NCBI GenBank assembly: GCA_041178545.1
Contig: JBEGVB010000054.1
Location: 11,021 to 75,020 of the forward strand
DNA length: 64,000 nt
Source of the DNA: JBEATZ01 sp041178545
Lineage (GTDB): Bacteria > Planctomycetota > UBA1135 > UBA2386
Direction of reading: 5' to 3'
Positions 26,597 through 36,013 of the stretch are shown here, piece after piece (within the stretch, counting starts at the first letter, position 1; each line of letters starts with the position of its first letter). The notes below the pieces were generated by a model. It was not told the origin of the DNA. It worked only from the letters and a program-made list of their open reading frames with translations, and did no database searches. Position numbers and translations under genes: made by a program.

Positions 26597-28012
26597 TCAC
26601 TTCCACGTGTGGTGGAAGAACGTGCCCGCGGGCTCGTCCACGCGCTCGAAGGTGTGCGCGCCGAACAGGTCGCGCTGCGCCTGCGTGAGGTTCTGGGGCA
26701 ACCGCTCGCGGCGGAAGCTGTCGTACCACGAGAGGCTCGCGCCCATGGCGAGCACCGGCACGCCGCGCTCCGCGGCGAGTGCCACCACGCGGCGCCAGGA
26801 GGCCTGGTGCTGCTGGAGGAATCCGCCCAGCTCCTCGTCGAGCACCAGGTTGGGCAGCTTGCGCTGCCTGCGGTAGGCAGCCTGGATGCGCGTCAGGAAG
26901 CGGGCGCGGATGATGCAGCCGCCCTTCCAGATGCGCGCGATCTCGCCCAGGTCGAGGCCGAACCCCTTCTCCGCGTCCACGGTGGTGAGCAGGTCGAGCC
27001 CCTGCGCGTAGGAGCAGATCTTGGCGCAGTACAGCGCGTCGCGCACCGCCTCGACGAGCCCTGGCACGGTGCCCGCAGGGGCAGCAGGGCCCTGCAGCAC
27101 GCGGCTTGCCGCGGCGCGCTCGGCGCGGCGCGCAGACAGGCACCGTGCCTCGACGGCTGCGTGGATGGTGGGCAGCGGCACGCCGTGGCGCAGGGCGATC
27201 TCACTGGTCCAGCGGCCGGTGCCCTTCTGGCCCGCGGAGTCCACGATCACGTCGACCATGGGCCTGCCGGTGCGCGGGTCGGCAGTGCGGAGGATCCGCG
27301 CGGTGATCTCCACGAGGAACGACTCCAGCGGCCCGCGATTCCACTCGGAGAAGATGTCGGCCATCTGCGCCGGGGCCAGGCCACCGACCTGCTGGAGCAG
27401 GTCGTAGGCCTCGGCAATGAGCTGCATGTCGCCGTACTCGATCCCGTTGTGGACCATCTTCACGAAGTGGCCTGCAGCCCCCTTGCCCACGTGCGTCACA
27501 CAGGCGCCGTCCTCCACCTTCGCCGCAACCTTGCGCAGCATGGGCTCCAGCTCGGCGTAGCTGGATGCGTCCCCGCCGGGCATCAGGCTGGGTCCGTGCA
27601 GCGCGCCTTCCTCGCCGCCGGAGATGCCCATGCCCACGAACCGGATGCCCTTGGCGGACAGCTCGGCACTGCGGCGCTCGGTCTCGTCTGGGTGCGAGTT
27701 GCCGGAGTCGATCAGGATGTCGCCTGCCTCCAGGTGGGGGAGGAACTTGGCAATGGTCTCGTCCACCGGCGATCCCGCGCGCACCAGCAGCAGGATCTTG
27801 CGCGGGCGCTCCAGCGTTGCGACCACTTCCGCATGGCTGTGCGCGGCGACCATCCGCATGGCGGGCTCCCTGCGGGCCATGGTGGCGTCGATGAGGTCGC
27901 GGGTGATGTTGAACACCGTCACCGCGATCCCGTTGCGCGCGAGGTTGAGGGCGAAGTTCTGGCCCATCGTGGCGAGGCCGACGATGGCGATCTGCGAGGA
28001 GGGCTGGGTCAT
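26597..28012 (-). CDS. gnd: 6-phosphogluconate dehydrogenase, decarboxylating
   Basis: The 471-residue enzyme converts 6-phosphogluconate and NADP+ to ribulose 5-phosphate, CO2 and NADPH in the oxidative pentose phosphate pathway. The N-terminal Rossmann motif is GLATMGQNFALNLA, followed by the LIDSGNSHPDET segment. The catalytic region is KMVHNGIEYGDMQLI, with GGEEGALHGPSLMPGG upstream and DSAGQKGTGRWT in the helical domain. The length is close to the usual 468-482. The ATG at 28012 is the only start consistent with the Rossmann fold; the frame upstream to 28204 overlaps non-coding bases and the previous gene. It lies 67 bases downstream of the HEAT-like gene on the same strand. No zwf or pgl gene is in the window. 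Confidence 0.96.
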   Translation of the reverse strand: MTQPSSQIAIVGLATMGQNFALNLARNGIAVTVFNITRDLIDATMARREPAMRMVAAHSHAEVVATLERPRKILLLVRAGSPVDETIAKFLPHLEAGDILIDSGNSHPDETERRSAELSAKGIRFVGMGISGGEEGALHGPSLMPGGDASSYAELEPMLRKVAAKVEDGACVTHVGKGAAGHFVKMVHNGIEYGDMQLIAEAYDLLQQVGGLAPAQMADIFSEWNRGPLESFLVEITARILRTADPRTGRPMVDVIVDSAGQKGTGRWTSEIALRHGVPLPTIHAAVEARCLSARRAERAAASRVLQGPAAPAGTVPGLVEAVRDALYCAKICSYAQGLDLLTTVDAEKGFGLDLGEIARIWKGGCIIRARFLTRIQAAYRRQRKLPNLVLDEELGGFLQQHQASWRRVVALAAERGVPVLAMGASLSWYDSFRRERLPQNLTQAQRDLFGAHTFERVDEPAGTFFHHTWK

Positions 28013-28079
28013 CGGAGGCGGCGGACTGTAGCGCGCGACCTGTTCGCCTCCGAGGTCGCGCCGTCGTTCCAGCCCGCGC

Positions 28080-29312
28080 TCAGTCGCCTCGCGTCCCGGC
28101 CCCTGCCGGCGCGGCTGCGCCTGCACCCGTCGTGGGTGGGGCCAGTGGTGCCGTCTCGGCCTGCACCCGTGCCAGCCAGCCCGGCCAGGTGCGCACGTCC
28201 GCACCCGGGTCGCTGCCGCCCAGCCTGCGCAGGGCCTTCCGGTAGGCGACGGTGACCCGCACCGTCTCCACCTGCATCCCCAGCACGGTCACGTCGAGCA
28301 CTGCGCCGCTCTGCAGGATGCCCACCTTCGGGTCGGCGATGAAGCTGCTGGACGCGACCTCCACGTCGAAGTCGCGCAGGTAGGACTGCTGCTCGACGAA
28401 GGCCACATGGGCTCGCGGCGCAGTTCCTGTGGCAGCATCCGCACGGGCTGCTGCAGGCCCTGCTGCCACCAACGGTGCGAGTGCGCGGGGCGAGCCCAGT
28501 GCACCCAGTGCCTCGGCGGTGCGGGCCCGGACCTCGGGGCTCCGGTGGCCGAGGGCCGCGGCAAGGTAGTCGGTTGCAGCGTCGCGGTCCGCAGCAGGCA
28601 CGGCCTCGACGGCCTGGGTGCGCACCGAGGCAGTGGGGTCGAGGACGGTCGTGCGCCATGCAAAGGTCTGGTTCGCCCGGCCGCCGCGGACCTGCAGGGC
28701 GCTCACCGCGAGCCAGCGCCGGTGCGGTTCCCGCTCGCTGCGGGCGAGACGGCGCAGCTCCGCCTCGGCCGAGGCATCGTGAGCCAGCAGGGCCACCAGG
28801 GCTGCGCGTCGACCGGGGCTGCAGTCGCGGGGTGCCCGATGGACCAGGGCGCGCGCGCGTTCGGGGCCTGCGGCTGCACGGTCCTGTGGTGGCAGGAACG
28901 CAGGCGCCAGCCGCAGCAGGAACTCTTCGTGCCGCATGTCCAACGAGGGACTGGTGCCCGGCGCGGTCGCGAGTGCGTCGAGGTGTCGCCACAGGTCTGC
29001 GTCGAGACCCATGGCCCATGCCTCCTGCGCCAGCTGCAGCCGCGCGAACGCGGTGTCGCCAGCCCTCCGTTCCAGTTCCACCAGCACCGCCCGCAACTCG
29101 GCCTCGGTGCGCACCCTTGTCACCAGTGCCTCGTCGACCTCCACCCGGCCGTCGCGGGTGGTGACCACCAGCCTGCCCTTGGTCCGCTCGACCCTGCCCA
29201 CGAGCACGCGCCCGTCCGCGAGCCGGACCTCGTCGCCGGGCAGGGCAGGGACAAGGGCCGCGAGCCCGAGGAACGCACCGAGGAGCCTGCAGTGGAGGGA
29301 ACGGGTTGGCAT
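28080..29312 (-). CDS. Secreted HEAT-like repeat protein
   Basis: The 410-residue product starts with a Sec signal peptide (LLGAFLGLAALVPALPG) and a short beta module (VRLADGRVLVGRVERTKG) related to SH3-like turns. Helical repeats of HEAT/PBS-lyase character follow, for example SVRTQAVEAVPAADRDAAT and SPEVRARTAEALGALGSP. The C-terminus is Ala/Pro-rich and low in complexity (residues about 380-410). A periplasmic scaffold role is likely; no enzymatic motif is seen. The ATG at 29312 starts the signal peptide, although the frame is open to 29621. Its start faces the divergent gene at 29386 across 73 bases, and it precedes gnd by 67 bases. Confidence 0.65.
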   Translation of the reverse strand: MPTRSLHCRLLGAFLGLAALVPALPGDEVRLADGRVLVGRVERTKGRLVVTTRDGRVEVDEALVTRVRTEAELRAVLVELERRAGDTAFARLQLAQEAWAMGLDADLWRHLDALATAPGTSPSLDMRHEEFLLRLAPAFLPPQDRAAAGPERARALVHRAPRDCSPGRRAALVALLAHDASAEAELRRLARSEREPHRRWLAVSALQVRGGRANQTFAWRTTVLDPTASVRTQAVEAVPAADRDAATDYLAAALGHRSPEVRARTAEALGALGSPRALAPLVAAGPAAARADAATGTAPRAHVAFVEQQSYLRDFDVEVASSSFIADPKVGILQSGAVLDVTVLGMQVETVRVTVAYRKALRRLGGSDPGADVRTWPGWLARVQAETAPLAPPTTGAGAAAPAGAGTRGD

Positions 29313-29385
29313 GGTGTTTGGATGGGGCGCGGTGGCAGTGGCCGGGGGGCGCCCCGGTATCATCCGCGCCTCCGGACCCACCAGC

Positions 29386-30360
29386 ATGAAGCGTACCAAA
29401 GCCGTTGTTGCCGCCGCGTTCCTCGCCCTTGCAATGGGTCCGGGTCCAGTGCGCCTCGCAGGGCAGGAGCCTGCAAAGCCGCAGGAGCCGGTCAAGGCAC
29501 AGGAGCCTGAGGTGCCCGCCCCTGCCCCTGCGTCCCCTGCCAAGGACGCCGTGGCGATGGACCCTGCGGTGGCTGCGGCCATCGCGCGCATGCGCGAGAC
29601 CGAGGCAGGCTTCCGCACCATGCGCCTCGAGCTGCAGACCAGCGGCGCCTACCCCGGCGGCCCCTCCTTCACCACGAAGGGGACGCTGCGTGTCCTGCGC
29701 ACAGAACAGTCCGCGCTGCACGCGGTGGTGGAGTTCGCCTTCGACGACGGGCTCAAGGGGCGCATGGAGACGGTCCGGACTCCGGAAGGCGTGCTCATGC
29801 TGGAGGACACGCCCACGTTCGGTCCGGTCTTCCTGGCCATGGACCCGGCCCTGGTTGCGGACGTGGTCTGGGCCAGCAAGCTGCTCGACAAGGGCGCGGG
29901 CCTGCCGGGTGTCGAGGACGACCGTGCGCAGTCCCCGCTGGGGAGCTCCATGCTGGCGGACCTTGCCCGGCTCCACGACCTTCGCGTCCTCAGCTCGACG
30001 CCGCGCAAGGGCACGGAGGGCAGGTGGGTCGGCGGCGACGTGCGCGGCGGGCTGACGCCGGAACAGGTGGGCGACCTGCCGCTCGCGGACCGCGTCGAGG
30101 TCTTCCTGCGCTCACCGGACGACGCGATGCTCGAGGTGGTCTACCTGCAGGCCGGCAAGCCGATCCAGCGGATCGAGGTCCTGGAGCTGGAGGTCGACCG
30201 ACCGATGGAGCTGTCCTCGTTCCGCATCGACGCAGGCGACCGCAAGCCCAAGGACGTGAAGCTGCACCAGCCGTCGTGGGGGCCGCTGGAGCGGCTGCTG
30301 CGCGAGGCCGACGCCAAGGCAGAGGAACAGAAGCTGCCGCCGCGTCCGAGCCGCCGCTGA
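29386..30360 (+). CDS. Periplasmic LolA-like protein, function uncertain
   Basis: The 324-residue product has a Sec signal peptide (MKRTKAVVAAAFLALAMGP) and a Pro/Glu/Ala-rich linker (residues about 27-55). A single globular domain of beta strands with two helices follows (GFRTMRLELQTSG, then GRMETVRTPEGVLMLED). This arrangement resembles LolA/LppX-type lipoprotein carriers, but the similarity is only structural pattern recognition. A LolA-like role would fit the many lipoproteins in the window. The ATG at 29386 begins the signal peptide, with no clear ribosome site; a -10-like TATCAT lies at 29358-29363. It converges on prfC with 22 bases between stops. Confidence 0.5.
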   Translation: MKRTKAVVAAAFLALAMGPGPVRLAGQEPAKPQEPVKAQEPEVPAPAPASPAKDAVAMDPAVAAAIARMRETEAGFRTMRLELQTSGAYPGGPSFTTKGTLRVLRTEQSALHAVVEFAFDDGLKGRMETVRTPEGVLMLEDTPTFGPVFLAMDPALVADVVWASKLLDKGAGLPGVEDDRAQSPLGSSMLADLARLHDLRVLSSTPRKGTEGRWVGGDVRGGLTPEQVGDLPLADRVEVFLRSPDDAMLEVVYLQAGKPIQRIEVLELEVDRPMELSSFRIDAGDRKPKDVKLHQPSWGPLERLLREADAKAEEQKLPPRPSRR

Positions 30361-30382
30361 GCGGTGGCGCCGAGGCGCTGCT

Positions 30383-31972
30383 TCAGCGGCCCAGGTCCTC
30401 TTCTGCGGGTGGCGTCTCCAGCAGCTCGAGGCCCTTGTAGCGCGACTTCGCGTACTCGATCTCGAAGTCGGAGTTGAAGAGTGCCACGAGCCGGCCGACC
30501 TCGTCCTTCACGACGACCGGCAGCAGGTTGATGACCTCGTCGGTCGCGTGGGCGAGCCAGCGTGCCCGCGTCCACGGCTTGCGCGCGATGCGCACCTCGG
30601 TGTTGTACTCGTTCTCGAGCCGCCACTGGAACACCTCCAGCTGCAGCTCGCCGATTGCGCCGAGGATCGGTTCGCGCGCGCCGATGCGCGGCCAGAAGAT
30701 CTGCACGACACCTTCCTCGCCCAGCTGCTCCAGCGCCTTGTGGAAGCCCTTGCTCATCGAGGGCTCCTTGGGTGCTGCCTGCGCGAAGATCTCCGGTGCG
30801 AAGCGCGGGAAGTTGCGCACCTCGAAGTCGGGACCTGACGTGATCACGTCGCCCACGCGGAACAACCCGGGGTTGATGAGGCCGATGACGTCTCCCGGCC
30901 ACGCCTCCTCGATCGACACACGCTCTTGGCCGAAGAACCGGTGCGGGTGCGAGAGCCGCACGTCGCGGTGCAGCCGCAGGTGCTTTGCGTTCATCCCGCG
31001 CTCGAAGTGGCCCGACGTGACGCGCAGGAACGCGATGCGGTCGCGGTGCTGCTTGTCCATGTTGGCCGCGACCTTGTAGACGAAGCCGCTGAAGAACGGC
31101 GCGTCCGGCTGCACCTCGCCGTCGAGGGTCGGCAACGGGCCCGGTGCCGGCGCGATCTCGATGAAGCGCTGCAGGATGTTCTCGACGCCGAAGTTGGTGA
31201 GCGCCGAGCAGAAGAACATGGGCGACTGCTTCTGCGCGAGGAACCGTTTCATGTCGAACGGCTCCACGCACGTCTCGACCATGGCGAGGTCCTCGAGCAG
31301 CTTGAGGTGCGCGTTCTCGCCCAGCATCTCGGTGAGCGCGGGGTCGTCGGGCCCCCTGGTCTGCACGCCGGCGCGGGTGGCGTTGTGGGCCGTGCGCTCG
31401 AACAGGAACACCTGCTTGTCGCGCAGCGAGTACACGCCGCGGAAGTCCGGGCCGGAGCCGATCGGCCAGGTCGCCGGCACGATGGTGATGCCCAGCACCT
31501 TCTCCACCTGGTCCACCAGGTCGAGCGGTGCCCGCGACGGGCGGTCCATCTTGTTGACCACGGTCACGATCGGGATGCCGCGGTCGCGGCACACCTTGAA
31601 GAGCTTGATCGTCTGCGGCTCGACGCCCTTGGCGCCGTCGATCAGCATCAGCGCTGCGTCCGCGGCCACCAGGGTGCGGTAGGTGTCCTCGGAGAAGTCC
31701 TGGTGGCCCGGCGTGTCCAGCAGGTTGATGCAGTTGCCCTGGTACTCGAACTGGAGTGCCGAGCTGGTGATGGAGATGCCGCGCTTCTGCTCCAGCTCCA
31801 TCCAGTCGGACGTGGCGTGGGACTGGCCGCGGCGGGCCTTCACCGAACCGGCCTCGCGGATGGCGCCACCGTAGAGCAGCAGCTTCTCCGTCAGCGTGGT
31901 CTTGCCCGCGTCCGGGTGCGAGATGATCGCAAACGTGCGCCTGCGGGCGATTTCCTTGACCAGTTCTGCCAT
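30383..31972 (-). CDS. prfC: Peptide chain release factor RF3
   Basis: The 529-residue GTPase is the same length as E. coli RF3. It recycles RF1/RF2 from the ribosome after termination. All G-motifs are present: SHPDAGKTTLTEKLL, the switch segment around RGISITSSALQFEY, DTPGHQDFSEDTYRTL, NKMDRPS and the SALTNFGVEN segment. Domains 2 and 3 follow, ending in RYKGLELLETP. The ATG at 31972 gives the standard N-terminus MAELVKEIARRRTFA. Upstream is a terminator-like hairpin from the neighbouring gene, so prfC is probably transcribed on its own. Confidence 0.97.
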   Translation of the reverse strand: MAELVKEIARRRTFAIISHPDAGKTTLTEKLLLYGGAIREAGSVKARRGQSHATSDWMELEQKRGISITSSALQFEYQGNCINLLDTPGHQDFSEDTYRTLVAADAALMLIDGAKGVEPQTIKLFKVCRDRGIPIVTVVNKMDRPSRAPLDLVDQVEKVLGITIVPATWPIGSGPDFRGVYSLRDKQVFLFERTAHNATRAGVQTRGPDDPALTEMLGENAHLKLLEDLAMVETCVEPFDMKRFLAQKQSPMFFCSALTNFGVENILQRFIEIAPAPGPLPTLDGEVQPDAPFFSGFVYKVAANMDKQHRDRIAFLRVTSGHFERGMNAKHLRLHRDVRLSHPHRFFGQERVSIEEAWPGDVIGLINPGLFRVGDVITSGPDFEVRNFPRFAPEIFAQAAPKEPSMSKGFHKALEQLGEEGVVQIFWPRIGAREPILGAIGELQLEVFQWRLENEYNTEVRIARKPWTRARWLAHATDEVINLLPVVVKDEVGRLVALFNSDFEIEYAKSRYKGLELLETPPAEEDLGR

Positions 31973-32023
31973 GGGGGGCGAGCAGGTTACGGCGGTGGTC
32001 CGCGCGTGTCGATGCAAGCCTGC

Positions 32024-32069
32024 CCCGGAAACGGCGGCGCCTGCGCAGTACGAGCCTGCGCAGGCGCCG
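32024..32069 (-). terminator. 13-bp stem-loop terminator of the secreted-protein gene
   Basis: Bases 32035-32047 pair perfectly with 32057-32069 around a 9-base loop. Read on the minus strand, the stem starts 33 bases after the stop of the secreted-protein gene and is followed by CCGTTTCC. The U-rich tail is short but the stem is very stable. Confidence 0.6.
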
Positions 32070-32102
32070 TGCCCCGTCCAGCGGACGCTGGTCAGCCGAC
32101 GT

Positions 32103-33308
32103 TCAGAACTTCTGGGCGGCGCAGGGTGCGCCAGCCAGGGCCCCGGTCGTCGGGTCGTAGGCGATGGCCGTGACCGCGAGCTGGGTCAGGCCGGTGGCGC
32201 CCAGCAGGCCACGGGCGCCGCTTGGGACCAGGAAGGTGAAGTTGGTCTGGGCACCCGAGCTCACCGTGAGGCCGATGTTCTGCATGTTCGGCGACAGGCA
32301 GAGCACGCCGCTCGAGCCCGGCATGAAGGCGCTCAGCGGCAGGAACAGGTTGCCCGGCGCGAAGCCGAGGTCGACCTGGTAGAAGACCAGCGAGCCGACG
32401 GGCAGCGCCGAGTTCTGGTAGACGAAGCCGAGGTCGTCGGCGCGGCCACCGTTGAAGGGCGGCGAGGCGGCATCCGGGTGCAGGGCCGAGAAGAAGCTGG
32501 CCGTGCCCGGGGCCGTGTTGCTGATCGTGTAGGTCGCCTGGTTGGTGATCGCCGTGGCGACACCGCGGCCCGAAGCCGTGGTCAGGAGGTCCATCATGCC
32601 CTGGCGCGCGCCGCCGTAGGCGAACAGCGCGTTGGTCACGTCGTGCACGAGGCCGTAGGAGGTCTGGCCGACGGGCGCAGCGCCCTTCAGGTCGAACACG
32701 GTGAAGTTCGGGCCCGGCTGGATGCCCAGGCTGATCTGGACCGAGAGGCCGTCGTTGGGCCAGAAGGAAGGCGTGGCCGCCGTGTTGGCGGCTGCCGAGG
32801 CCTGCAACTCCACCGACACGAAGGCATCGGCGTTGTTGGGCACGGCCACCGGGGTGGTGAAGGTGTAGCTCACCAGCCACGCAGCGGGAGACGCCGTCGT
32901 GCTCACGGGCGAGAGCAGGCCCGTGACGGTCGACAGCGCGGTCGTGCCGGCCGGCTGGCCCGCGGTGATCGTCGGGAAGTCGGGTGCAGTGGAGCTCTCG
33001 GTGTAGATGTGCAGGTTGTAGCCCTCCTGCGAGACCGCGTACTGGTCCTGCAGCACGAACTGCACGCCGTCGATCAGGTTCTGCGTCGAGCCGGGCGAGC
33101 CCGCGGGTGGTGCGTCTGGCCTGCAGATGGCCACGTAGTCGGACGAGTCGAAGCGGAAGATCAGTTCGCCGGCCCGGTTGGCCATGGCGCCGCGCGAGGT
33201 TGCGCCAGCGACCACGTTGAAGTTGAAGCCAGCTGGCTGCGGGGTCTGGGCCGCGAGCGAGGCAGCGACTGCGAGCGAGGCAGCGAAGGTGAGCAGGGTC
33301 TTGTGCAT
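32103..33308 (-). CDS. Secreted beta-rich protein of unknown function
   Basis: I do not recognise a family. The 401-residue product has a Sec signal peptide (MHKTLLTFAASLAVAASLAAQ) and no obvious catalytic motif. The mature part is beta-rich and Thr/Ser/Ala-rich with few cysteines (two, one near the C-terminus in APCAAQKF). A central segment (DAFVSVELQA, GIQPGPNFTVFDL) looks like a carbohydrate-binding or choice-of-anchor type domain. AAGGAGA upstream (about seven bases) fixes the ATG at 33308. It has its own terminator hairpin downstream. It is likely exported and may sit on the surface. Confidence 0.6.
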   Translation of the reverse strand: MHKTLLTFAASLAVAASLAAQTPQPAGFNFNVVAGATSRGAMANRAGELIFRFDSSDYVAICRPDAPPAGSPGSTQNLIDGVQFVLQDQYAVSQEGYNLHIYTESSTAPDFPTITAGQPAGTTALSTVTGLLSPVSTTASPAAWLVSYTFTTPVAVPNNADAFVSVELQASAAANTAATPSFWPNDGLSVQISLGIQPGPNFTVFDLKGAAPVGQTSYGLVHDVTNALFAYGGARQGMMDLLTTASGRGVATAITNQATYTISNTAPGTASFFSALHPDAASPPFNGGRADDLGFVYQNSALPVGSLVFYQVDLGFAPGNLFLPLSAFMPGSSGVLCLSPNMQNIGLTVSSGAQTNFTFLVPSGARGLLGATGLTQLAVTAIAYDPTTGALAGAPCAAQKF

Positions 33309-33549
33309 GGTGGTGTGTTCTCCTTGGGAACCGTCCAGTGGACGTCCGCGGAAGGATAGTCGTTCCCCTGTCCATCTGTCGGACGGACTCGCCAACCCCT
33401 GACCTCATGCGGCCGAGGGGAAACCTCGGGGACCGCTGCCATCGCAGGTTGGCACGTCCCCATCCGGGACGACCCGGTTGCATCGCCCGGTGCCCGGGCA
33501 GGTTGGGACCGTCGCTCCCGACCTTGGGAAGCACCGGACCCCCGGCGGG

Positions 33550-33909
33550 TCACTTGAACATCACCTCGTCCTTGAGCGAGTACAGGATGGCGAGCATCTC
33601 GCGCTGTTCGCCCTCGCCGATCCCGTTCTGCTTGAGCGCCTTGAGCACGTCGTCGACGGCTGCCAGCAGCTCCCGCTCGTTGACGTTCATCCCCTTGTGC
33701 GCGGTCGGCATGTCCCGGCCCGTGTAGACCTCCGTGCCACCCGTCCCTGCGCCGATGAAGTTGGCGACGTGGTTGACCAGGTCCTCCACGTTGGACGCCA
33801 TGAACCTGGTCTGGATGAGCGGGTTCACGAGGTGGAGGTTGACGATGTCGCGGGCGAGCTTGCGGACGGCCGCGGCGCCGCCGAGCCGGTCGTAGAGGGA
33901 CTTGGTCAT
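33550..33909 (-). CDS. glbN: Group 1 truncated haemoglobin
   Basis: The 119-residue globin matches the 2-on-2 TrHbN class in length and motifs: SLYDRLGG at the N-terminus, GGTEVYTGRDM, and a proximal histidine at residue 71 (PTAHKG). Such globins bind O2 or NO and detoxify NO or store O2. The B10 position, normally Tyr, aligns with a hydrophobic residue in RDIVNLHLVNP, so distal-site ligand stabilisation may differ. AGGAGA seven bases upstream supports the ATG at 33909. It lies 100 bases downstream of the regulator gene on the same strand, so regulator and globin are likely linked in function. Confidence 0.87.
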   Translation of the reverse strand: MTKSLYDRLGGAAAVRKLARDIVNLHLVNPLIQTRFMASNVEDLVNHVANFIGAGTGGTEVYTGRDMPTAHKGMNVNERELLAAVDDVLKALKQNGIGEGEQREMLAILYSLKDEVMFK

Positions 33910-34009
33910 CTGGTTCTCCTGTGTGGTTTCGAGCTTGCTTGGATCGTTGGACGGTAGCTGGGCCGCGCCTCGGAACATGAGGGCCAGATGAGAACCGGTG
34001 CTCGCCTGC

Positions 34010-35899
34010 TCAGGTCCGCAGCCGGTACCCGGCACCGCGCACGGTCGCAATCGAAGTCGAGTGGCCCTCGAGCTTGCGGCGCAGCGACCGGATCACCACC
34101 TCCACGACATTGCTGCCGACGGCCTCCTGCCGCGTGCCCCACACGACGTCCAACAGCATCCTCCTGCTGACCACGCCGCCACCGGCATCGAGCAGGGACT
34201 GCAGCACCCCGAGCTCGAGCGGGGCCAGCTCGACCCACTGGTTCCCCACGAGTGCGGCACGCCGGCCTGTGTCGAGCGCGATCTCGTCGGACAACCCGAG
34301 TTCGTGGCGCACGAGGCGCCGCAGCCAGGCGTCGACGGATCCCGGGCCGAAGTCGAGCACTGCGCTGCCCATGCCGAGGTTTGCCCCCGTGCACGCGACG
34401 ACAAAGCCCAACTGGCGTGCAACCGCGGCATAGGGAGCGAGGTCCGCAACGGCGAGGTACACGCGGCGGAGGCGAGGTCGCATGGCCAGGTAGCTGCGCT
34501 TGACGTCGAGCCAGCAGGCTGCCTGCACCGCGGATGGGGCGTCCCCCTCCTCGCTGGAGAGCCAGCGTCGCAGGAAGAGGGCCGCACCCGGAGCCGTCCC
34601 CGGACCCGCAGGCAGTTCTGCGAGCCATGCGGAGGCAACCGGGTCCCGCTGGAGCACCGTTGCAGGAACCGACGTGGGGTCGAACATGCAGTAGAACCCC
34701 ACGACCGACCGGTTCCCGTCCCGCACGACGCGGAAGGCCTGCGGGACCGAGTCCCAGTAGTCCCTGGTGGTCGTGCGGTCCAGTGCCGCACCCGTGGCCG
34801 CGGCGATCGCCAGCACCGCATCCCGGTCGGCGGGACCCGCGTCCTCGACCGCGAGCCGTTGCACACCCTCGGGGAAGAACGCTCCACGCACCACCGGGTT
34901 GTCCAGGAGGTGGATCACGTCTGCCGTGTGGCGCCACAGGTCCTCCGGGCCGACCTGACCTGCCCGTTCCTCGAGCGCGCGCCATGCGATCCGCCGGTAG
35001 GTGAGGAAGCGAGCAGGGTCCGACGACCGGAGGTGCTTCGCCAGTGCCTCGTGGACTGCCGCGTGGAGTGCGATGCCGTCCACCCGGCGTTCGAAGATCG
35101 GCAGTTCGGCCAGCGCGTTGTAGGCGCCTTGTGGTTCGTCGGTCCCGAGGAGTTCCCCGAGCAGCGGGGCCGTGACCCTGCGCACGGTGGACGCTGCCTC
35201 GACGGCGCGCAGCCTTGCACCGTCCTCGATGCCCTGCAGGAAGAAGCCCGTGAGCTGGCCCACGACGTCGTGCAGCCCGACGTCCTCCAGGACCTCACCT
35301 TCGTGGTTGCGCGAGGCAGCGCAGGCCAGGTGCAGCGCGAGGGGGTGCCCCTTGGCGAAGCGCAGCACCGTTTCCTGCCCCTGCTCCGGGACCCCGGCGG
35401 AGCGGACGAGTTGCCTGGCGTGCTCCTCCTTCAGCTCGCGCAGCCTGATCCCAAGGAACACGCCCTCTGCATTCAGCCAGGCAGGGTTCGGTTGGGCGCG
35501 CCGGCACAGCACGAGGCGGACCGTGCCGTCGAGCCTGGCCAGCAGGTGGGTCCGGATCCAGGAGTCGAGCAGCAGGAAGTGGTCGTGGTTGTCGAGGCAG
35601 ACGACTGCAGGGGCGACGGACTGCCGCGCGCCCGGAGCCAGCGCATGGTCCATTGCCTGCAGCAGACCCGCCTCGGTCGGCTCGATTGCGCGGCAGTCGA
35701 GGAGGACTGCGGTGTGGCCGCGGGCCCGCGCGTTCGCCACGAAGGCGCGCAGCAGTGCGGACTTGCCGATCCCTGGAACGCCATGCAGGTGGGCCACCCG
35801 GGGGCCCGCTGGGTCCAGCAGGGTTGCGAGGGCGCGCAACTCCTCCTGTCGCCCCGGCAGTTCCGCAGGGGTCGGGTCCGCGGGCGGGAGGGCTTCCAT
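34010..35899 (-). CDS. ATPase-GNAT-winged-helix fusion regulator
   Basis: The 629-residue protein is a fusion with at least three parts. Residues 1-330 form a STAND-type AAA ATPase with Walker A GVPGIGKSALL (residues 40-50), a Walker B-like VVCLDNHD and a helical lid. Residues about 360-510 look like an acetyltransferase fold (GNAT); VYLAVADLAPYAAVARQLGF is typical of GNAT motif A/B. Residues about 535-629 are an OmpR-type winged helix (LELGVLQSLLDAGGGVVSRR, VRGAGYRLR). The receiver domain usual for OmpR proteins is absent. Such a layout suggests a signal- or nucleotide-gated transcription factor. It ends 100 bases before the truncated haemoglobin gene, which may be its target. The start at 35899 gives the only N-terminus preceding the P-loop. 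Confidence 0.75.
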   Translation of the reverse strand: MEALPPADPTPAELPGRQEELRALATLLDPAGPRVAHLHGVPGIGKSALLRAFVANARARGHTAVLLDCRAIEPTEAGLLQAMDHALAPGARQSVAPAVVCLDNHDHFLLLDSWIRTHLLARLDGTVRLVLCRRAQPNPAWLNAEGVFLGIRLRELKEEHARQLVRSAGVPEQGQETVLRFAKGHPLALHLACAASRNHEGEVLEDVGLHDVVGQLTGFFLQGIEDGARLRAVEAASTVRRVTAPLLGELLGTDEPQGAYNALAELPIFERRVDGIALHAAVHEALAKHLRSSDPARFLTYRRIAWRALEERAGQVGPEDLWRHTADVIHLLDNPVVRGAFFPEGVQRLAVEDAGPADRDAVLAIAAATGAALDRTTTRDYWDSVPQAFRVVRDGNRSVVGFYCMFDPTSVPATVLQRDPVASAWLAELPAGPGTAPGAALFLRRWLSSEEGDAPSAVQAACWLDVKRSYLAMRPRLRRVYLAVADLAPYAAVARQLGFVVACTGANLGMGSAVLDFGPGSVDAWLRRLVRHELGLSDEIALDTGRRAALVGNQWVELAPLELGVLQSLLDAGGGVVSRRMLLDVVWGTRQEAVGSNVVEVVIRSLRRKLEGHSTSIATVRGAGYRLRT

Positions 35900-36013
35900 C
35901 CGCTCAGGCTATCCGCGGCCTGGCCCTCCAGCTGCCGCAGCTCCGGACAGGAACCTGACTTTCCGCCGGGAGCCTGCCGTTTCCGCGCCTGCGGACGAGC
36001 CCTCCGTCGCGCC

